From Nitzschia sp. DOCU1 (lineage: Eukaryota > Bacillariophyta > Bacillariophyceae > Bacillariales > Bacillariaceae), in contig OX595995.1 of the NCBI GenBank assembly GCA_951394045.1, positions 682,001 through 746,000 of the forward strand: DNA of 64,000 bases, read 5' to 3'. Positions 1 through 10,620 of the stretch are shown here, piece after piece. Numbering within the stretch: position 1 is the first letter of the stretch; each line of letters starts with the position of its first letter. The notes under the pieces were generated by a model. The model saw only the letters and a program-made list of their open reading frames with translations, did no database searches and was not told the origin of the DNA. The translations under genes and the position numbers were made by a program.

Positions 1-735
1 GCTCGCTCAGACACTCGCTCGCAAAGTGAAAAATTATATTTTAATACATATACAGACATGAATAGATTGTTTACTGCATTGCAATAAGTACCATCCCGGC
101 ACATTGGATAGCAGCTACGATACACATGAATGATGGTCGATTCTCAATCCAAATCCATAGTCTGTACATACCAAGTACTTCACCATGGCCACCCGTGAAA
201 ACGAGTATCATAGCTCCGACTAGAGCTAGTAATGCAGCTTGCCCCAATAATGTTAGCTGAATAATATACGATATACCGGTGTAGAAGAGCCGGCGAACGA
301 AAGGTGGTGTTTGTTTCTTCCTTGTTATTCTAAGAACCTACTGGCGTCCGCACCAAGAAGAAACCTGGTTCGGTACCCAGCGGTGGTGTGTCGCCCAAAC
401 TGTCCTCCAGACTTGTACCAGCATCATGCCCATTGCGAATCCGTCGTTTACCCGGCGTTCACAAGGCCATTTTATGACCATGAGACTGATTCCGATCCAC
501 GCCCTACCCCCCAACGGAACAACAGGTAGTTGATCACAGTTTGGATATCCATGAATTAGTTTTTAACGAATGTCGTGGCTTTGCGACTAGAGTCGATAAG
601 AAACGAAAATAAATAAAATAGGAAAGTACGCGGATTACCTCTGACCGCCAGCCGGTCTCAAAGCTACCCAATTTCAATTCGGAATTGCAATAAGGCTGTC
701 TAATGAAAACTGAGCGCACATCAGTGGCTGTCACT
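1..735. other. Intergenic, no gene seen
   Basis: No convincing reading frame, RNA gene or repeat is visible. The frames present are short and lack recognisable domains. The right edge is probably the 3' untranslated region of the acidic repeat protein, whose stop is at 736. Confidence 0.5.
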
Positions 736-3700
736 CTAATACCTCTTGTCATGAGAAAGTTGCATATATCCGGCGCGCCTTGGGTCTGGGCAATCGAATC
801 GTTTCTTCCGCGAAAGGTAAATAACGAGTAGAAAGATACCTATCGCCAGATAAATGGACATCTTCATTCCCCCTAACTCGTCGTCGTCGTCGTCATCCCA
901 CCATTTTTCCGGCAGCTTTTCAACATGTTCCTTTCCATACCCTGAATCAAAAATATTGCTTTCGCCGCCTTGATCCTGATCCATTATATGAAGGTTGTCT
1001 TCGCTACTGGCAAACGAAGCTTGGATATCTTCGACATCGGCATCAAAGTCTAAACTGGTGCCATCGAGAGCATCGAAATCAAAATCTCCGGAAGTGTAAT
1101 CATCACCCTTTGAGCCACCGTTCTTCCATTCGTCGATCATATCATGACTATCCCTGTCAACAATGACACCATCTTCGTCACGAGAGTCTGCACTGTCTTC
1201 TTTGCCGTCATCTTGGTCCTCGTCGGAATCAGAACCCTCTTCGTTTGTCTCCTCCTCCTCCTTAGATGGCTGCTCGTCTTGTTCCCCATCCCCGTCGGGG
1301 CCGCTAACAATTGCGCCAGCGGATTCTACCTCCGATCCAGCATCTTTGCTGGCATCTTCGTTGGGACTTTCACGCCCCTTACCTTCTTCCAGTTCTGAAG
1401 TCGCCTCGTATTCGCCGTCTCGCTCTGCAGCATCATAAGTCTCCCCATCGCTAGAACCCGCTCCTACTGCGGCTTTGTCGACCTCTTCCTCGTCTACCGT
1501 TTCAACGACGCTGGAGTCCGATGTACGGCTTTCATTTGTGGTATGGGTGTCTTCATCACTGGGAGCCCCAACATCCTTGGCCGCGACTATGTCGCTTTCG
1601 TTATCTTGATTCGTTTCATCGTCGTGCTCGTGCTCATCATCGCCACCAATCCGTGATTCTTCGTCCAGGGCAGTCCCTCCTCCTCCTTCTTCTTCTTGAG
1701 TCATAGAGAGCGAAGCATCTTCTCCATGCTGGTGAAACTCTTCCGTATTGACAGCCTCTGTTTCTCCTTTCTGATCCTCTTCAACGGAGAACAAGTCTTT
1801 ATGCTCGTCGATGCCAGCGCTTGAAGATGTCGCAGCATTGGCTTCTTGGTCTCCACCATATTTTTCAGGCTCATTTGCGTCATTAGCTGAAGAACCATCA
1901 ACGCCTCCCGCTGCAGAATTGTCGTCAACAATTTGCTCATCATCACCCCCTGTGGACTCTCCGGCTTTGGCATTACTGGCGTTGGGCACTTGTTGGTGAT
2001 TTGCAACATATCCATCCTCTCTTTTTTCAGCTTCTGCGTCGCTAGTCGATTCGTCTTGCACTCCAGCGTCTTCCGTCGCAGAGGCTTTGTCGTCACTGGC
2101 AACTTTCTCGCCATCCCCTTCCTCCTCAATAGATGTTTCGGGGCTCTGTTCCTCCGTTGAAGTCTCTCCCCCGTCTATAGCAGAAGTTGCGCCTTTTCCG
2201 GTAGATTCTTCGTCTTCGTCGATATTCTTGGGGGGCTCTTCTTCCTTACTATCGACACCTTCTTCCTTCTGCCCCTCTTCCGTAGCGGCAGTTTTATCGT
2301 CCCCTTCTTTGTTCTCTAGAATAATGGGGGGCTCTTCCGCTTGCGCAACGCCTTCTTTGTCATCGACGCCTTTCCCAGCAGTGGATTCTTCTGGCGGCTC
2401 GCCACCTTCTGGGAGAGATTTCTCACCATTGCCAATCTCTTCGCTAGCATTTCCTTCAGGTTTGTTTTCTGGAATAGATTCAACCGTTCCCTTTGCCTTA
2501 TTCTTCTTGCCCTTGTTTTGAGGGGCAGGCTTTTCCTCTGGCTTTTCGACTTCTCCAACAGTAGATTCTTCTGCTGCCGACGGGTCGCCTTCCGGTAGAG
2601 ATTTCTCATCGTTCGGAGACTCCTCGTTCACTTTGTCATCTGTCTTGTCATCGTCACCTTTCCCAGCAGTGGATTCTTCTGGCGGCTCGCCACCTTCTGG
2701 GAGAGATTTCTCACCATTGCCAATCTCTTCGCTAGCATTTCCTTCAGGTTTGTTTTCTGGAATAGATTCAACCGTTCCCTTTGCCTTATTCTTCTTGCCC
2801 TTGTTTTGAGGGGCAGGCTTTTCCTCTGGCTTTTCGACTTCTCCAACAGTAGATTCTTCTGCTGCCGACGGGTCGCCTTCCGGTAGAGATTTCTCATCAT
2901 TCGGAGACTCCTCGTTCACTTTGTCATCTGTCTTGTCATCGTCACCTTTCCCAGCAGTGGATTCTTCTGGCGGCTCGCCACCTTCTGGGAGAGATTTCTC
3001 ACCATTGCCAATCTCTTCGCTAGCATTTCCTTCAGGTTTGTTTTCTGGAATAGATTCAACCGTTCCCTTTGCCTTATTCTTCTTGCCCTTGTTTTGAGGG
3101 GCAGGCTTTTCCTCTGGCTTTTCGACTTCTCCAACAGTAGATTCTTCTGCTGCCGACTGGTCGCCTTCCGGTAGAGATTTTTCATCATTCGTAGACTCCT
3201 CGCTCGCCTTGTCATCTGCCTTGCCTCCTGTAACGGCTTTCAATATGTCTTTTGCCTTATTCTTCTTGCCCTTGTTTTGAGGAGCAGCCTGTTCCTCTGG
3301 CTTTTCAATTTCTCCAACAGCAGATTCTTCTGCTGCCGACTGGTCGGTTGCCTTGTCATCTGTCTTCACATCCTTTGCCTTATTCTTCTTGCCCTTGTTC
3401 TGAGGAGAAGAGCTTTCTGCTGTTTTTTCGGATTCTCCGCCAGTGGGCTCTTTAGCTGCTTCAGGCTCGCTTTCAGTTTTGGTTTCCTCCTTTTCGTCTT
3501 TGGGGGGCGCGTTTGCCTTTCCCTTTTTGCCGCCTTTCTTGTTGTTCGCCTCAGTTATTTCTACAGCAGCATTTTGGTCGTTTTCCGATACGTTTGGGTT
3601 GGAATTTTCAGCACTAGTAGTATCGGGCACTACTTCTTCGTGTTCTTCTGTAGCGGGCGACATTGCCATGTTCATCATCCGTAAGTGACGATGGCTATTA

Positions 3701-3789
3701 TTTTCAGGCATCAGGCGGCGTCGAACTTTGGAGGAACCACCGACGCCCCGAAGGCCAGCTTGGTCAATAGTTTTATTGACGACTTTCAT
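736..3789 (-). CDS. Acidic Glu/Lys-rich repeat protein with C-terminal membrane anchor
   Basis: Single-exon frame of 1017 codons opening with ATG. It is almost entirely E, D, K, S, P and G and is predicted disordered. The N-terminal half carries repeats of a basic block, QNKGKKNKAK, separated by acidic spacers. The middle is three nearly identical 96-residue repeats (288 bp of DNA each), preceded by shorter degenerate ones. A run of six Asp precedes one hydrophobic segment (about residues 975-993), followed by a basic 24-residue tail containing YMQL, which fits a YxxPhi sorting signal. No N-terminal signal peptide is visible, so it is either tail-anchored or a 5' exon has been missed. An RRRL motif near residue 24 could be a processing site, as in some diatom silica-associated proteins; that is inference only. 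No enzymatic domain is seen. Function unknown. Confidence 0.75.
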   Translation of the reverse strand: MKVVNKTIDQAGLRGVGGSSKVRRRLMPENNSHRHLRMMNMAMSPATEEHEEVVPDTTSAENSNPNVSENDQNAAVEITEANNKKGGKKGKANAPPKDEKEETKTESEPEAAKEPTGGESEKTAESSSPQNKGKKNKAKDVKTDDKATDQSAAEESAVGEIEKPEEQAAPQNKGKKNKAKDILKAVTGGKADDKASEESTNDEKSLPEGDQSAAEESTVGEVEKPEEKPAPQNKGKKNKAKGTVESIPENKPEGNASEEIGNGEKSLPEGGEPPEESTAGKGDDDKTDDKVNEESPNDEKSLPEGDPSAAEESTVGEVEKPEEKPAPQNKGKKNKAKGTVESIPENKPEGNASEEIGNGEKSLPEGGEPPEESTAGKGDDDKTDDKVNEESPNDEKSLPEGDPSAAEESTVGEVEKPEEKPAPQNKGKKNKAKGTVESIPENKPEGNASEEIGNGEKSLPEGGEPPEESTAGKGVDDKEGVAQAEEPPIILENKEGDDKTAATEEGQKEEGVDSKEEEPPKNIDEDEESTGKGATSAIDGGETSTEEQSPETSIEEEGDGEKVASDDKASATEDAGVQDESTSDAEAEKREDGYVANHQQVPNASNAKAGESTGGDDEQIVDDNSAAGGVDGSSANDANEPEKYGGDQEANAATSSSAGIDEHKDLFSVEEDQKGETEAVNTEEFHQHGEDASLSMTQEEEGGGGTALDEESRIGGDDEHEHDDETNQDNESDIVAAKDVGAPSDEDTHTTNESRTSDSSVVETVDEEEVDKAAVGAGSSDGETYDAAERDGEYEATSELEEGKGRESPNEDASKDAGSEVESAGAIVSGPDGDGEQDEQPSKEEEETNEEGSDSDEDQDDGKEDSADSRDEDGVIVDRDSHDMIDEWKNGGSKGDDYTSGDFDFDALDGTSLDFDADVEDIQASFASSEDNLHIMDQDQGGESNIFDSGYGKEHVEKLPEKWWDDDDDDELGGMKMSIYLAIGIFLLVIYLSRKKRFDCPDPRRAGYMQLSHDKRY
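2371..3234. repeat. Three tandem 288-bp coding repeats
   Basis: The marker string tttcccagca recurs at 2371, 2659 and 2947, and aggggcaggc at 2521, 2809 and 3097, giving an exact period of 288 bp (96 codons). The copies differ at only a few bases. Further copies at the 5' end of the gene (about 3240-3420) are shorter and more diverged. Near-identity implies recent expansion or continuing homogenisation. Confidence 0.95.
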
Positions 3790-4460
3790 GGCTTTATTTG
3801 TAGTGTTTCAGTCAACCCAAAAGCAAGGAAGAAGGATAATAGATGGGAATGAGTTGTGTCGGTGCAACCAAGATCTCGTTGCAACGCCATAAAATGAGGT
3901 CACATGCAATACAAAATGACCCTTCTCGTTGCGGAGGCATTTGGGCCTTTTTTCGCGCCAGATAAAAGGGGAGGGGATGTTGAAATAGGGGTAGAAGTAG
4001 TCGGGTCGTCACTTGACATGCTGACGTCGCTTCGCGATGTGGCCATCAATGCAATTTCACACGACACTTCGTTTGACATTTTTCGTGTCTTCTCCATCCC
4101 CTGACGTAGAAATTAACACAATAAAGCTAGCAGGAAATGTGATAGGACTCTGACCCGACACCCCATTGGCCAATCAAATAATCTCATTTAAGGATTGCCG
4201 AACCAGTTTGATGGCGAATCCCGATTTCAGTCTGGCACATCTTTTTCGCAAGAATTCTGCCGTAGATGGACCTTTGGCCACTCCGCCAATCGACGTGCAG
4301 TCGCCATCCTTGAGAACTTCCGGAAATCTGCTCGTGCAAGTTCATTTTCTTTCGTTGCAAGAAATAGCGACGTCGTATCAAGGACTGGACCCAATCCTAC
4401 CATTGGCACTTTCCAATCTTCCGATCAATACTTTAATAACACAACGTTAACACTTCGACC
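3790..4460. other. Intergenic between acidic-protein gene and a possible small gene
   Basis: Probable promoter of the minus-strand acidic protein. Short overlapping frames occur on both strands, but none has a domain or a clear start context. Confidence 0.4.
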
Positions 4461-4688
4461 ATGTACGCCTCCGGATTGCTCAGAGACCGCCGCGAATTGC
4501 TAAGTCATTGCCACCACAAGCAGGACAACAGCCGACACGAGAACTCAAACGGGAATCATCCGCCTCCTGAACGTGTTAATGAGAATCACCTCGCTAAGCT
4601 CCCCCAACAACCCGCGAGCCCCACGCCTTACAGCTTGTCCGAATACTCGCCTTCGTTCTTGGCTCCCTTCTGGAATACCAAGCACTAA
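4461..4688 (+). CDS. Possible small protein, 75 aa
   Basis: ATG-initiated frame of 76 codons, hydrophilic, rich in N, H, P and S, with no signal peptide, membrane segment or known domain. It stands alone in a long gene-free stretch and could be chance. It is listed because it starts at ATG and the composition is not that of a shadow frame. Confidence 0.2.
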   Translation: MYASGLLRDRRELLSHCHHKQDNSRHENSNGNHPPPERVNENHLAKLPQQPASPTPYSLSEYSPSFLAPFWNTKH

Positions 4689-5638
4689 AGCACCGAGTGC
4701 ATCAGCGGTATCTTTTGTTCTGCGCGGGTGCTAGTATCCACTAACACCAGAACTGGGCTGCTGCAACGATTCCATATGTATACTACTATTCGATTGATCG
4801 AAGGATGGATGCACTTGCCGTGGATGCAAGGCTCAAATTCAATGGCTGGACTCTCCAGCCGTCTGGGTATGGGAACATGGTACCACATCCTTCATTTCAC
4901 TCCTTGAGCTGCTAAATTTTCCATAGACGACTATTTTGTGACTTGCCGTCTATGTTATTATACTATTTATTGCCTTTAGTATAATAGTCTGTTTCTCTGT
5001 TACCATTCCCGGAAGAGAAACAGCACAACTACCACAGAAGATGGGTTTTGGAAGTATTGTACCGTTAGCATTGTGTGCCATATGGTACCCAAGCTAAAGT
5101 AGGTACGAGGCTACCAACGAATTTCACTCTTTTGATGGTTAAAGTCCAGTGGATCGACCCATCTCTATGGATGATGGCATGATGATGATCGATCGTTGAT
5201 TTTTGTCTCCTATGATACTGCGGGGGGTAAAGTGGTACTATCTGATAGTTAACATGACGGACGACGCCAACTAGACCATGTCTACCTATCGTTGTTCGCT
5301 AACAAGTAGATTAACGAGTAGCAGAGTGCTAATAGCAAATCACCCGCAACGTAGGGCACGAGGACTGGACGCCTGCTTTGTAGCCTACTAACGGTGATGA
5401 ACTGCCCTCAACTCCCATAAGTTGGTTCCTCTGGGAAGATAGCAAAAACTACAGAATAACTAAACAAGAAGAAGTGATTCGGACACCCCACGGATGGCGC
5501 CGAATGATTTTGATTCAAATGGCTCGTTTTAAAATCATCAATACGAGAGGTGCAATACCGGTGTTACTGTTGCGGGTGGCGACATGCTCTGCTACTAGTA
5601 GTATTATAATATTTACCGCCATGGCGAAACAGAAACTT
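4689..5638. other. Intergenic, no gene seen
   Basis: About 950 bp without a credible gene. The right edge is the probable 3' untranslated region of the sulfotransferase-like gene and contains the palindrome CTACTAGTAGT at 5592-5602, which recurs at other noncoding sites in the window. Confidence 0.4.
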
Positions 5639-7798
5639 CTAGTTGACTTTTTTTGGCGGCGGCCGAGCGTGAAATCCGTTAGGCCGTGTCTTGGCACGAC
5701 GCATGTGTCTATCGAGAAACATCTGTTGGATTCTAAGGTCGGATGCTGCTGCTCCTTTCCGGTCGGAGGTCCAGTGTGAGGTCCAGTTGGTATAGCCCGA
5801 TGGCGGCATGTCATGGCAAGCTTCCGGCAAGGGGTAGTCAAAGAGATAATAGTCAATAGCCAAAAAGTCGCAGAGACTTCGAATCGTTTTGTTTGATAGC
5901 AACTCCACACGTCGGGGATAATACGTCTGCAGAAAGGAGTCCGAGGTGGAATTGCGACCGGAAGCAATCGAGTGATTGTATTCGAAACCAACCAATTTCA
6001 GGACGGAGGGTAATTCTTTCAAATCTCCGACGAGTACTAGCCTAGGACTGATAATACCATTCAGTTGAAGCATCGAGTTGACCTGAGGAAAGGAATGCAC
6101 TTCGCAAAGCCAGCTGGCACTACGAGCATGCATGCGTACCCTCATTAACCACTCTTGTATGCGGGTGTCGTATTCTACTTTTGTCAACCTGAGTGGAGGG
6201 CGGACGTGAGAAATCTTTCTATCGGGATGGGCGTCTTGTAATTTTCGGAGCCGTTGTTTTCGTTCTCGATCTCCACACTCAGACCACCCCGACAAAAAGT
6301 GCTCCAGAGGATCGCGGACAACCGTGAATAGCGGGCGCCGTAAGACCTCCCGGTCTGACAAGGGTACATGATCCCGTCGCGTTTGGGCGGCAATGGTTGT
6401 ACCACCATTTTTGAAGACATGCAGGTAAGCCCAATTGTCGTTGATAATGTTGGCGCCCCACTGACCGAGATTGCTCTTGAATCGACGCGCTTTGGAAAAT
6501 ATTATAGGTATTTTCGCTTTTCGTGCCTCAAATGCTGCTTGTTGGCGGCGCGACAATTGAAGTGAGTCCTCGTTCTCCATGCGCTTCAAAATGGACCGGC
6601 TCGTCTCAACAGCTTCCTGGGAAAGTTCTCGTCCAACCTCTTCCAGTAAAGAGTCAATTTCCTTCAATATAACACCCTTCTTTCGCGTGACTTTGTTGTT
6701 AGTACAAGTTTTTGGCATATCGAAATCAAACAAAAAATAGTCAACGGCCAGAAAGTCACACAGCCGCTGCATAGTTTTAACAGACAACCACTCTTTGCGT
6801 TTGGGAAAGTATGTGTTGAGGTATTCACTTGCCGAAGAGTTACGCCAGGCTTCAATTTTTGGGTTGTAGCGGAAACCAATCGAGGTCAATATACTTGGGA
6901 GCTCCGAAAGATCTCCAACGAGTTGCAGTTGGGGCGCCAATTTCCCTTGCGCATCCAACAAAGAATTGGCCTGAGGAAAGGAATGAATCTCACACGCAGC
7001 TTCAATGTGAGGGCGAGCCAAGGCGGTGACGGCATCTATCCAGTCATTGACGCGTAGATCATAGGATTCTTGAACACTCGTATTATGAGGAATCGGCGTG
7101 GAAAGCGTTGCCGCACCTTGGTTCTTTTCGGCCGCCACGGCTTCCTCCCGTTCCCGATGCGCACACTCGGCCCAACCCGACAAAAAGTGATCAATCGGAT
7201 CACGGACAAAGGTAAACCACTTGCGCTTTTGCACCTGTGGGTCCTGAATCGATGTGTGATCGTGGCCCGTTTGCACCTCGATCGTAGTGCCCCCATTCTT
7301 GAAAATGTGTAGATAGGCCCACTCGTCATTGACAACATTGGCACCAAATTCATACAGATCGACATTGTAGAGCATGGATTTATCAAAAACATTCTTCAGA
7401 AGGTTTTTTCGAGCATCAAATTTGCGTTGCTGGCGTTTGGATCTCTCCAGCGGATCTCGAGTCAGGACGGGTGGAGATTGCTGCGTGGTTGCTTTAACAG
7501 CCGCATCATTGCTGTCGTGCTTCGCATGTTCATCCCTTTCCAATGCTACGGTCCGACGAGTAGCTTCCACATTGTCATTTAACTGTTCCGCGTACACTGC
7601 GAAATCGTGGAATACAAAAGTGCCCTGGTGAAACTTGGGGGAGACCTGTTTCACAATGACGCCATTGAAAGCAAAGAGCAACACTCCCAACACCAGGAGG
7701 CCACAGGTATGCCGCCACCACTTTGTTCGATCTTGTCGTCCGTTCTGCGAGGTTCTCATCGTCGAGCGAGGTTCGGTGCCATTCGTCCTTAATGTCAT
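5639..7798 (-). CDS. Type II membrane protein with two tandem sulfotransferase-like domains
   Basis: 719 residues from an ATG, single exon. A short basic cytosolic N-terminus is followed by one membrane segment (about residues 31-50), the layout of Golgi sulfotransferases. Two homologous domains follow, offset by 296 residues. Each has a WAYLH[IV]FKNGGTT block (Lys-Asn-Gly-Gly-Thr-Thr at 167 and 463), which fits the PAPS 5'-phosphosulfate loop, and a F[TV]VRDP..HFLSGW block (about 196 and 492), which fits the 3'-phosphate site. The copies also share N-D-x-W-A upstream, E-x-H-S-F-P-Q and L-V-G-D-L downstream, and a CDFLA-[VI]-DY[FY]LFD C-terminal block. Expected role: transfer of sulfate from PAPS to glycans or proteins in the secretory pathway. 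The acceptor is unknown. Both domains keep the motifs, so both may be active. Confidence 0.8.
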   Translation of the reverse strand: MTLRTNGTEPRSTMRTSQNGRQDRTKWWRHTCGLLVLGVLLFAFNGVIVKQVSPKFHQGTFVFHDFAVYAEQLNDNVEATRRTVALERDEHAKHDSNDAAVKATTQQSPPVLTRDPLERSKRQQRKFDARKNLLKNVFDKSMLYNVDLYEFGANVVNDEWAYLHIFKNGGTTIEVQTGHDHTSIQDPQVQKRKWFTFVRDPIDHFLSGWAECAHREREEAVAAEKNQGAATLSTPIPHNTSVQESYDLRVNDWIDAVTALARPHIEAACEIHSFPQANSLLDAQGKLAPQLQLVGDLSELPSILTSIGFRYNPKIEAWRNSSASEYLNTYFPKRKEWLSVKTMQRLCDFLAVDYFLFDFDMPKTCTNNKVTRKKGVILKEIDSLLEEVGRELSQEAVETSRSILKRMENEDSLQLSRRQQAAFEARKAKIPIIFSKARRFKSNLGQWGANIINDNWAYLHVFKNGGTTIAAQTRRDHVPLSDREVLRRPLFTVVRDPLEHFLSGWSECGDRERKQRLRKLQDAHPDRKISHVRPPLRLTKVEYDTRIQEWLMRVRMHARSASWLCEVHSFPQVNSMLQLNGIISPRLVLVGDLKELPSVLKLVGFEYNHSIASGRNSTSDSFLQTYYPRRVELLSNKTIRSLCDFLAIDYYLFDYPLPEACHDMPPSGYTNWTSHWTSDRKGAAASDLRIQQMFLDRHMRRAKTRPNGFHARPPPKKVN

Positions 7799-8271
7799 GA
7801 CGCTGGATGGCGGGGCAGAAGAAAGCGTAAGCGAACCCGCCGCCAGTCGAGGTTCAGAGCAAGCGAAGCGGCCCCTAATCTCAGGGAAAGGTCCCCAAGC
7901 GCTTCCGCTTTAATAGTGTAGTAATAGTAGAAGACCGAAAGTCAGGATCGTTGCAAGGGTTGTAATATCATCGGTGTCGTCGCCATCTTCATACTTCGCT
8001 TTTTTTGTCGGGCATTTTTTTCGCGGACTGCTCGAAACTTCCGCCACGAGGATCGCTTGAGTCGAAGGTGGAGCCGACCGATCCGACTGTCGTACATGCT
8101 GTATGGCTGGATGATACCAAATCGTCACCCAACGTGGTGCTCTTTCGCATCTCGAGCAGATTACGTTTTGTATGGAGAATGAGCGTCTAGTAGTTCGAGT
8201 AATAGTAGTAAAATAGCAATAGTAGTAGCTAGAGCACAAGTTTAGCGGTATTTCATGGCGAAAACATGTTA
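7799..8271. other. Intergenic between two minus-strand genes
   Basis: Contains the promoter of the sulfotransferase-like gene and the 3' end of the YWxW gene. A 122-codon minus-strand frame (7910-8278) overlaps the YWxW stop and is judged to be chance. Confidence 0.4.
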
Positions 8272-8754
8272 TTACCATGCCCAGTAGCTGTCCGAGTCGC
8301 TTTGATGCTCTTCGTGCCGTTGCTTGGCAGCCTTGACAATTGGTTGAGCAATGTCACTGCAAGAAGTCTCCCACGCCCAATAGTTGGCATTGTCAGACTC
8401 TGGCATAAAGGGCGATGGATGAGCATACTCGGCCCAGTAGGAATCATGCTGAGGCACAGTTTCGCTGCTGTGTTCTTCTCCGCTCAACGTCGCCGATGCT
8501 TGGATCAAGTTGGACACGATGTTGTCAGTTGACAAGACGCAGAATGTCTCCTCTTGGATATCATCAGAGGACCATTCCCAGTACGAGGCCGACGAATCAT
8601 TGTTCTGGTGCTGCGTTTGGTGTTGTTGTTGCTGCGCCGACGATTCTTGGGGATGCGTCAGGGGCAAGTACTTGGATTGAACAGTCTGTTGGAGGCCCTC
8701 CAAGTCATGGAAGGTTTGAACCAAAGATGTGAGTGATTTGCGGTTAGGAGCCAT
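8272..8754 (-). CDS. Small YWxW-repeat protein (family member 1)
   Basis: 160 residues from ATG. It begins MAPNRK-[SA], then a leucine-containing helix ending in [KP]YLPLT[HD]P, then low-complexity Gln/His, then aromatic motifs SYWEW (57-61), SYWAEY (105-110), NYWAW (124-128) and SYWAW as the last five residues. A segment LSTDNIVSNLIQA (about 75-87) matches LTADNIVKQILTW in the second member at 21161-21934. I recognise no described domain; the shared N-terminus and shared alternation of a D-N-I-V helix with Y-W-x-W define a family within this window. No signal peptide or membrane segment, so probably cytosolic or nuclear. The short aromatic motifs in disordered, acidic context look like repeated peptide ligands for a partner protein; that is inference. 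Confidence 0.75.
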   Translation of the reverse strand: MAPNRKSLTSLVQTFHDLEGLQQTVQSKYLPLTHPQESSAQQQQHQTQHQNNDSSASYWEWSSDDIQEETFCVLSTDNIVSNLIQASATLSGEEHSSETVPQHDSYWAEYAHPSPFMPESDNANYWAWETSCSDIAQPIVKAAKQRHEEHQSDSDSYWAW

Positions 8755-8928
8755 GTTCTTGGATGATTGTGTTCAGAATCTTTGGTGGTAGATTGATGAA
8801 GCTTTGTTCGAAAAGATAGTTTTTGGTTTTATGAGCAACAAGTGCAACCAGAACCCTTCGTTGGAAGAGGCAAGCGACGAAGAATCATGCTCTCTCACTT
8901 CGTGAAAGTTCAGATTCTGCCAAAAGGT

Positions 8929-8985
8929 CATTGGCTGTTCTTCGCGTTCGTTGCTGTGTTTTGCGCATGACACCATTGGCTGTTC
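8929..8985 (-). promoter_or_regulatory. Duplicated CCAAT-type element upstream of YWxW gene
   Basis: The 12-mer GAACAGCCAATG (minus strand) occurs at 8929-8940 and again at 8974-8985, 175-230 bp upstream of the ATG at 8754. A core CCAAT in the gene's orientation, repeated exactly, fits a CCAAT-box promoter. No start-site evidence is available. Confidence 0.4.
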
Positions 8986-9415
8986 GTGTGTATTACGTAG
9001 AACCAGTACTAATGGCGGCGTGAGTCATGATTCTTTCGGAGAAATCAGCCTGCAATTTCGTGTCCCCTAATATACCGAATTCGTTAAATAACATTCAGAA
9101 TCCTGGTATTTGTTCAATTATTAACATTCACAAAGTTCCAACACAGAAACGGAACTAACGTACTTCCACACACTTAACGCGATCACAATTCAATCAGGTC
9201 GATTGGTTCATTCAGCTTTCGTTCCACCACCCCAGAAAGCGAAAGCAGAAACGCATTTTGCATTCTCCCTAATTTGGATGAAGATTCCAGAATAGCATCA
9301 ATTGTCCCTGTGGTGGTCGAACGTCAACTTCAAGCATCAATCTTCCCGATGTCATGTTCTTGAATGGCAATCAGGCGGAGCGTCAGTTCCACTGGACGCA
9401 TTCCTCTCTCTCTCT
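8986..9415. other. Intergenic, no gene seen
   Basis: No frame or domain. It lies between the YWxW promoter and the left-hand relic of the surface-protein gene. Confidence 0.4.
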
Positions 9416-10620
9416 ATCTCTCGAGTATTGAGACGAGTGTAATATTGCCAGCGACTTGGACTCGATTTTACGCGCTCGATAGCCGGACAAGTTGTTGGGG
9501 GTATTGCCACTGGCCATAACTAACGTTAGCTCTACTGGAAGTCGTCATGGTGGAGGTTCGCTTGAGACCAACGTCTACGCATTCCCTCAATCCACGACGA
9601 TAGTAGAGGAAACGACGGCATCCGAAAGTGCAGCAGGGTGACATTTGTACTACGAAGTAGGAGGGACATGGTGTACCTGCAACTCAACATTACCCCGGCA
9701 TGCCCCTTTGGAAGCTAATGTGACTGACGTTCTTGGCCTATTTTTTATTGCACCGAGAAGATGCTGGCATTACATGGACGAGTTTCACGTCCAGTGCTCT
9801 ACTTGAAGTCGAAGTCAATGGTACCCTCGTTGTTGTTGTTCCCCAGAAAACATTGAATATATTGGAAACGACGTTTAGTACAAACGCACTGCACAAGTTG
9901 ATTGGCGGCGGGAACGCCACAGGGTGCACCCGCCTTTTTGGCTTCATCTCATCTACTGAGCTGTTTCTCAAATTCGTTTACAACTCTCTGTGAAGAGAAA
10001 CGTCAGTTAGACGGCAGCAACAAGGCATGATCTCCAAGCATGACAAGAACGGAGGCTCTTGCGTCAAATTCAACATTCATTTTCTCCTGGGATGCGTTCA
10101 ATGTCGCCGACACTCCTGCCGCGGCACCAACTTATCCAGCAAATGATGATACAGATTTTTTGCTGCTATGTTCGGTTGTTGGGTTGCGCAATGGGTATCC
10201 TATGGATATAATATATTCAGCCAGCACATACGAATAGATCAGATCAGTAGAGAACGTCGTGTTCGGCAGGAGTACTCCCATGCACTTTTTTCAAGATACG
10301 GCTGGGGAGGAACCAGAATCTGCTACTGTCCCACCAGATCAGTTCAAATTCAAACGAATTCAGGCAGATCACTCTCCTACTAGTAGTCATCCAAGAGGAG
10401 GTTTCAAAAATAAGCGAAGGGATAACACACAGTAGTAGGAGCTGTATCCGGCATTACAAGAGTTGATTACGCCGAGGGGGAAACACCGTTCTCGACAACC
10501 AGCAACTTCTGGATCTCAGCCTTCAGCTGGGGTTTCAACAATCAAGATGACGTTCAAGGCCTTGGTGATGATGCGATTCCGTTGATTGAAGAGACTCCTG
10601 TGACGATTTTTCCCGCATTT
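9416..10620 (+). pseudogene. Decayed partial copy of the large surface-protein gene
   Basis: The stretch aligns in order with about 14040-15110 of the intact gene at 12086-17218. Examples: cttgagaccaacgt at about 9571 versus 14040; a 9733-9993 fragment containing LIGGGNAT...CxxLFG and FLKFVYNS versus LIGGGNATQCNSLFG and FLQFVYNS; and atcaagatgacgttcaagg at about 10541 versus 15066. Reading frame changes several times and stops interrupt it, so no full protein is possible. The first about 60 bp (TCGAGTATTGAGACGAG...) resemble the right-hand relic at about 18155 more than the intact gene. Confidence 0.85.

Noticed and set aside
3790..4460. Overlapping short frames on both strands near 3.9-4.4 kb
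   Set aside because: Mutual shadows without domains; better explained as a promoter region.
7910..8278. 122-codon minus-strand ATG frame with hydrophobic C-terminus
   Set aside because: It overlaps the end of the YWxW gene, has Tyr/Arg-rich low-complexity sequence and no domain; probably the 3' untranslated region.
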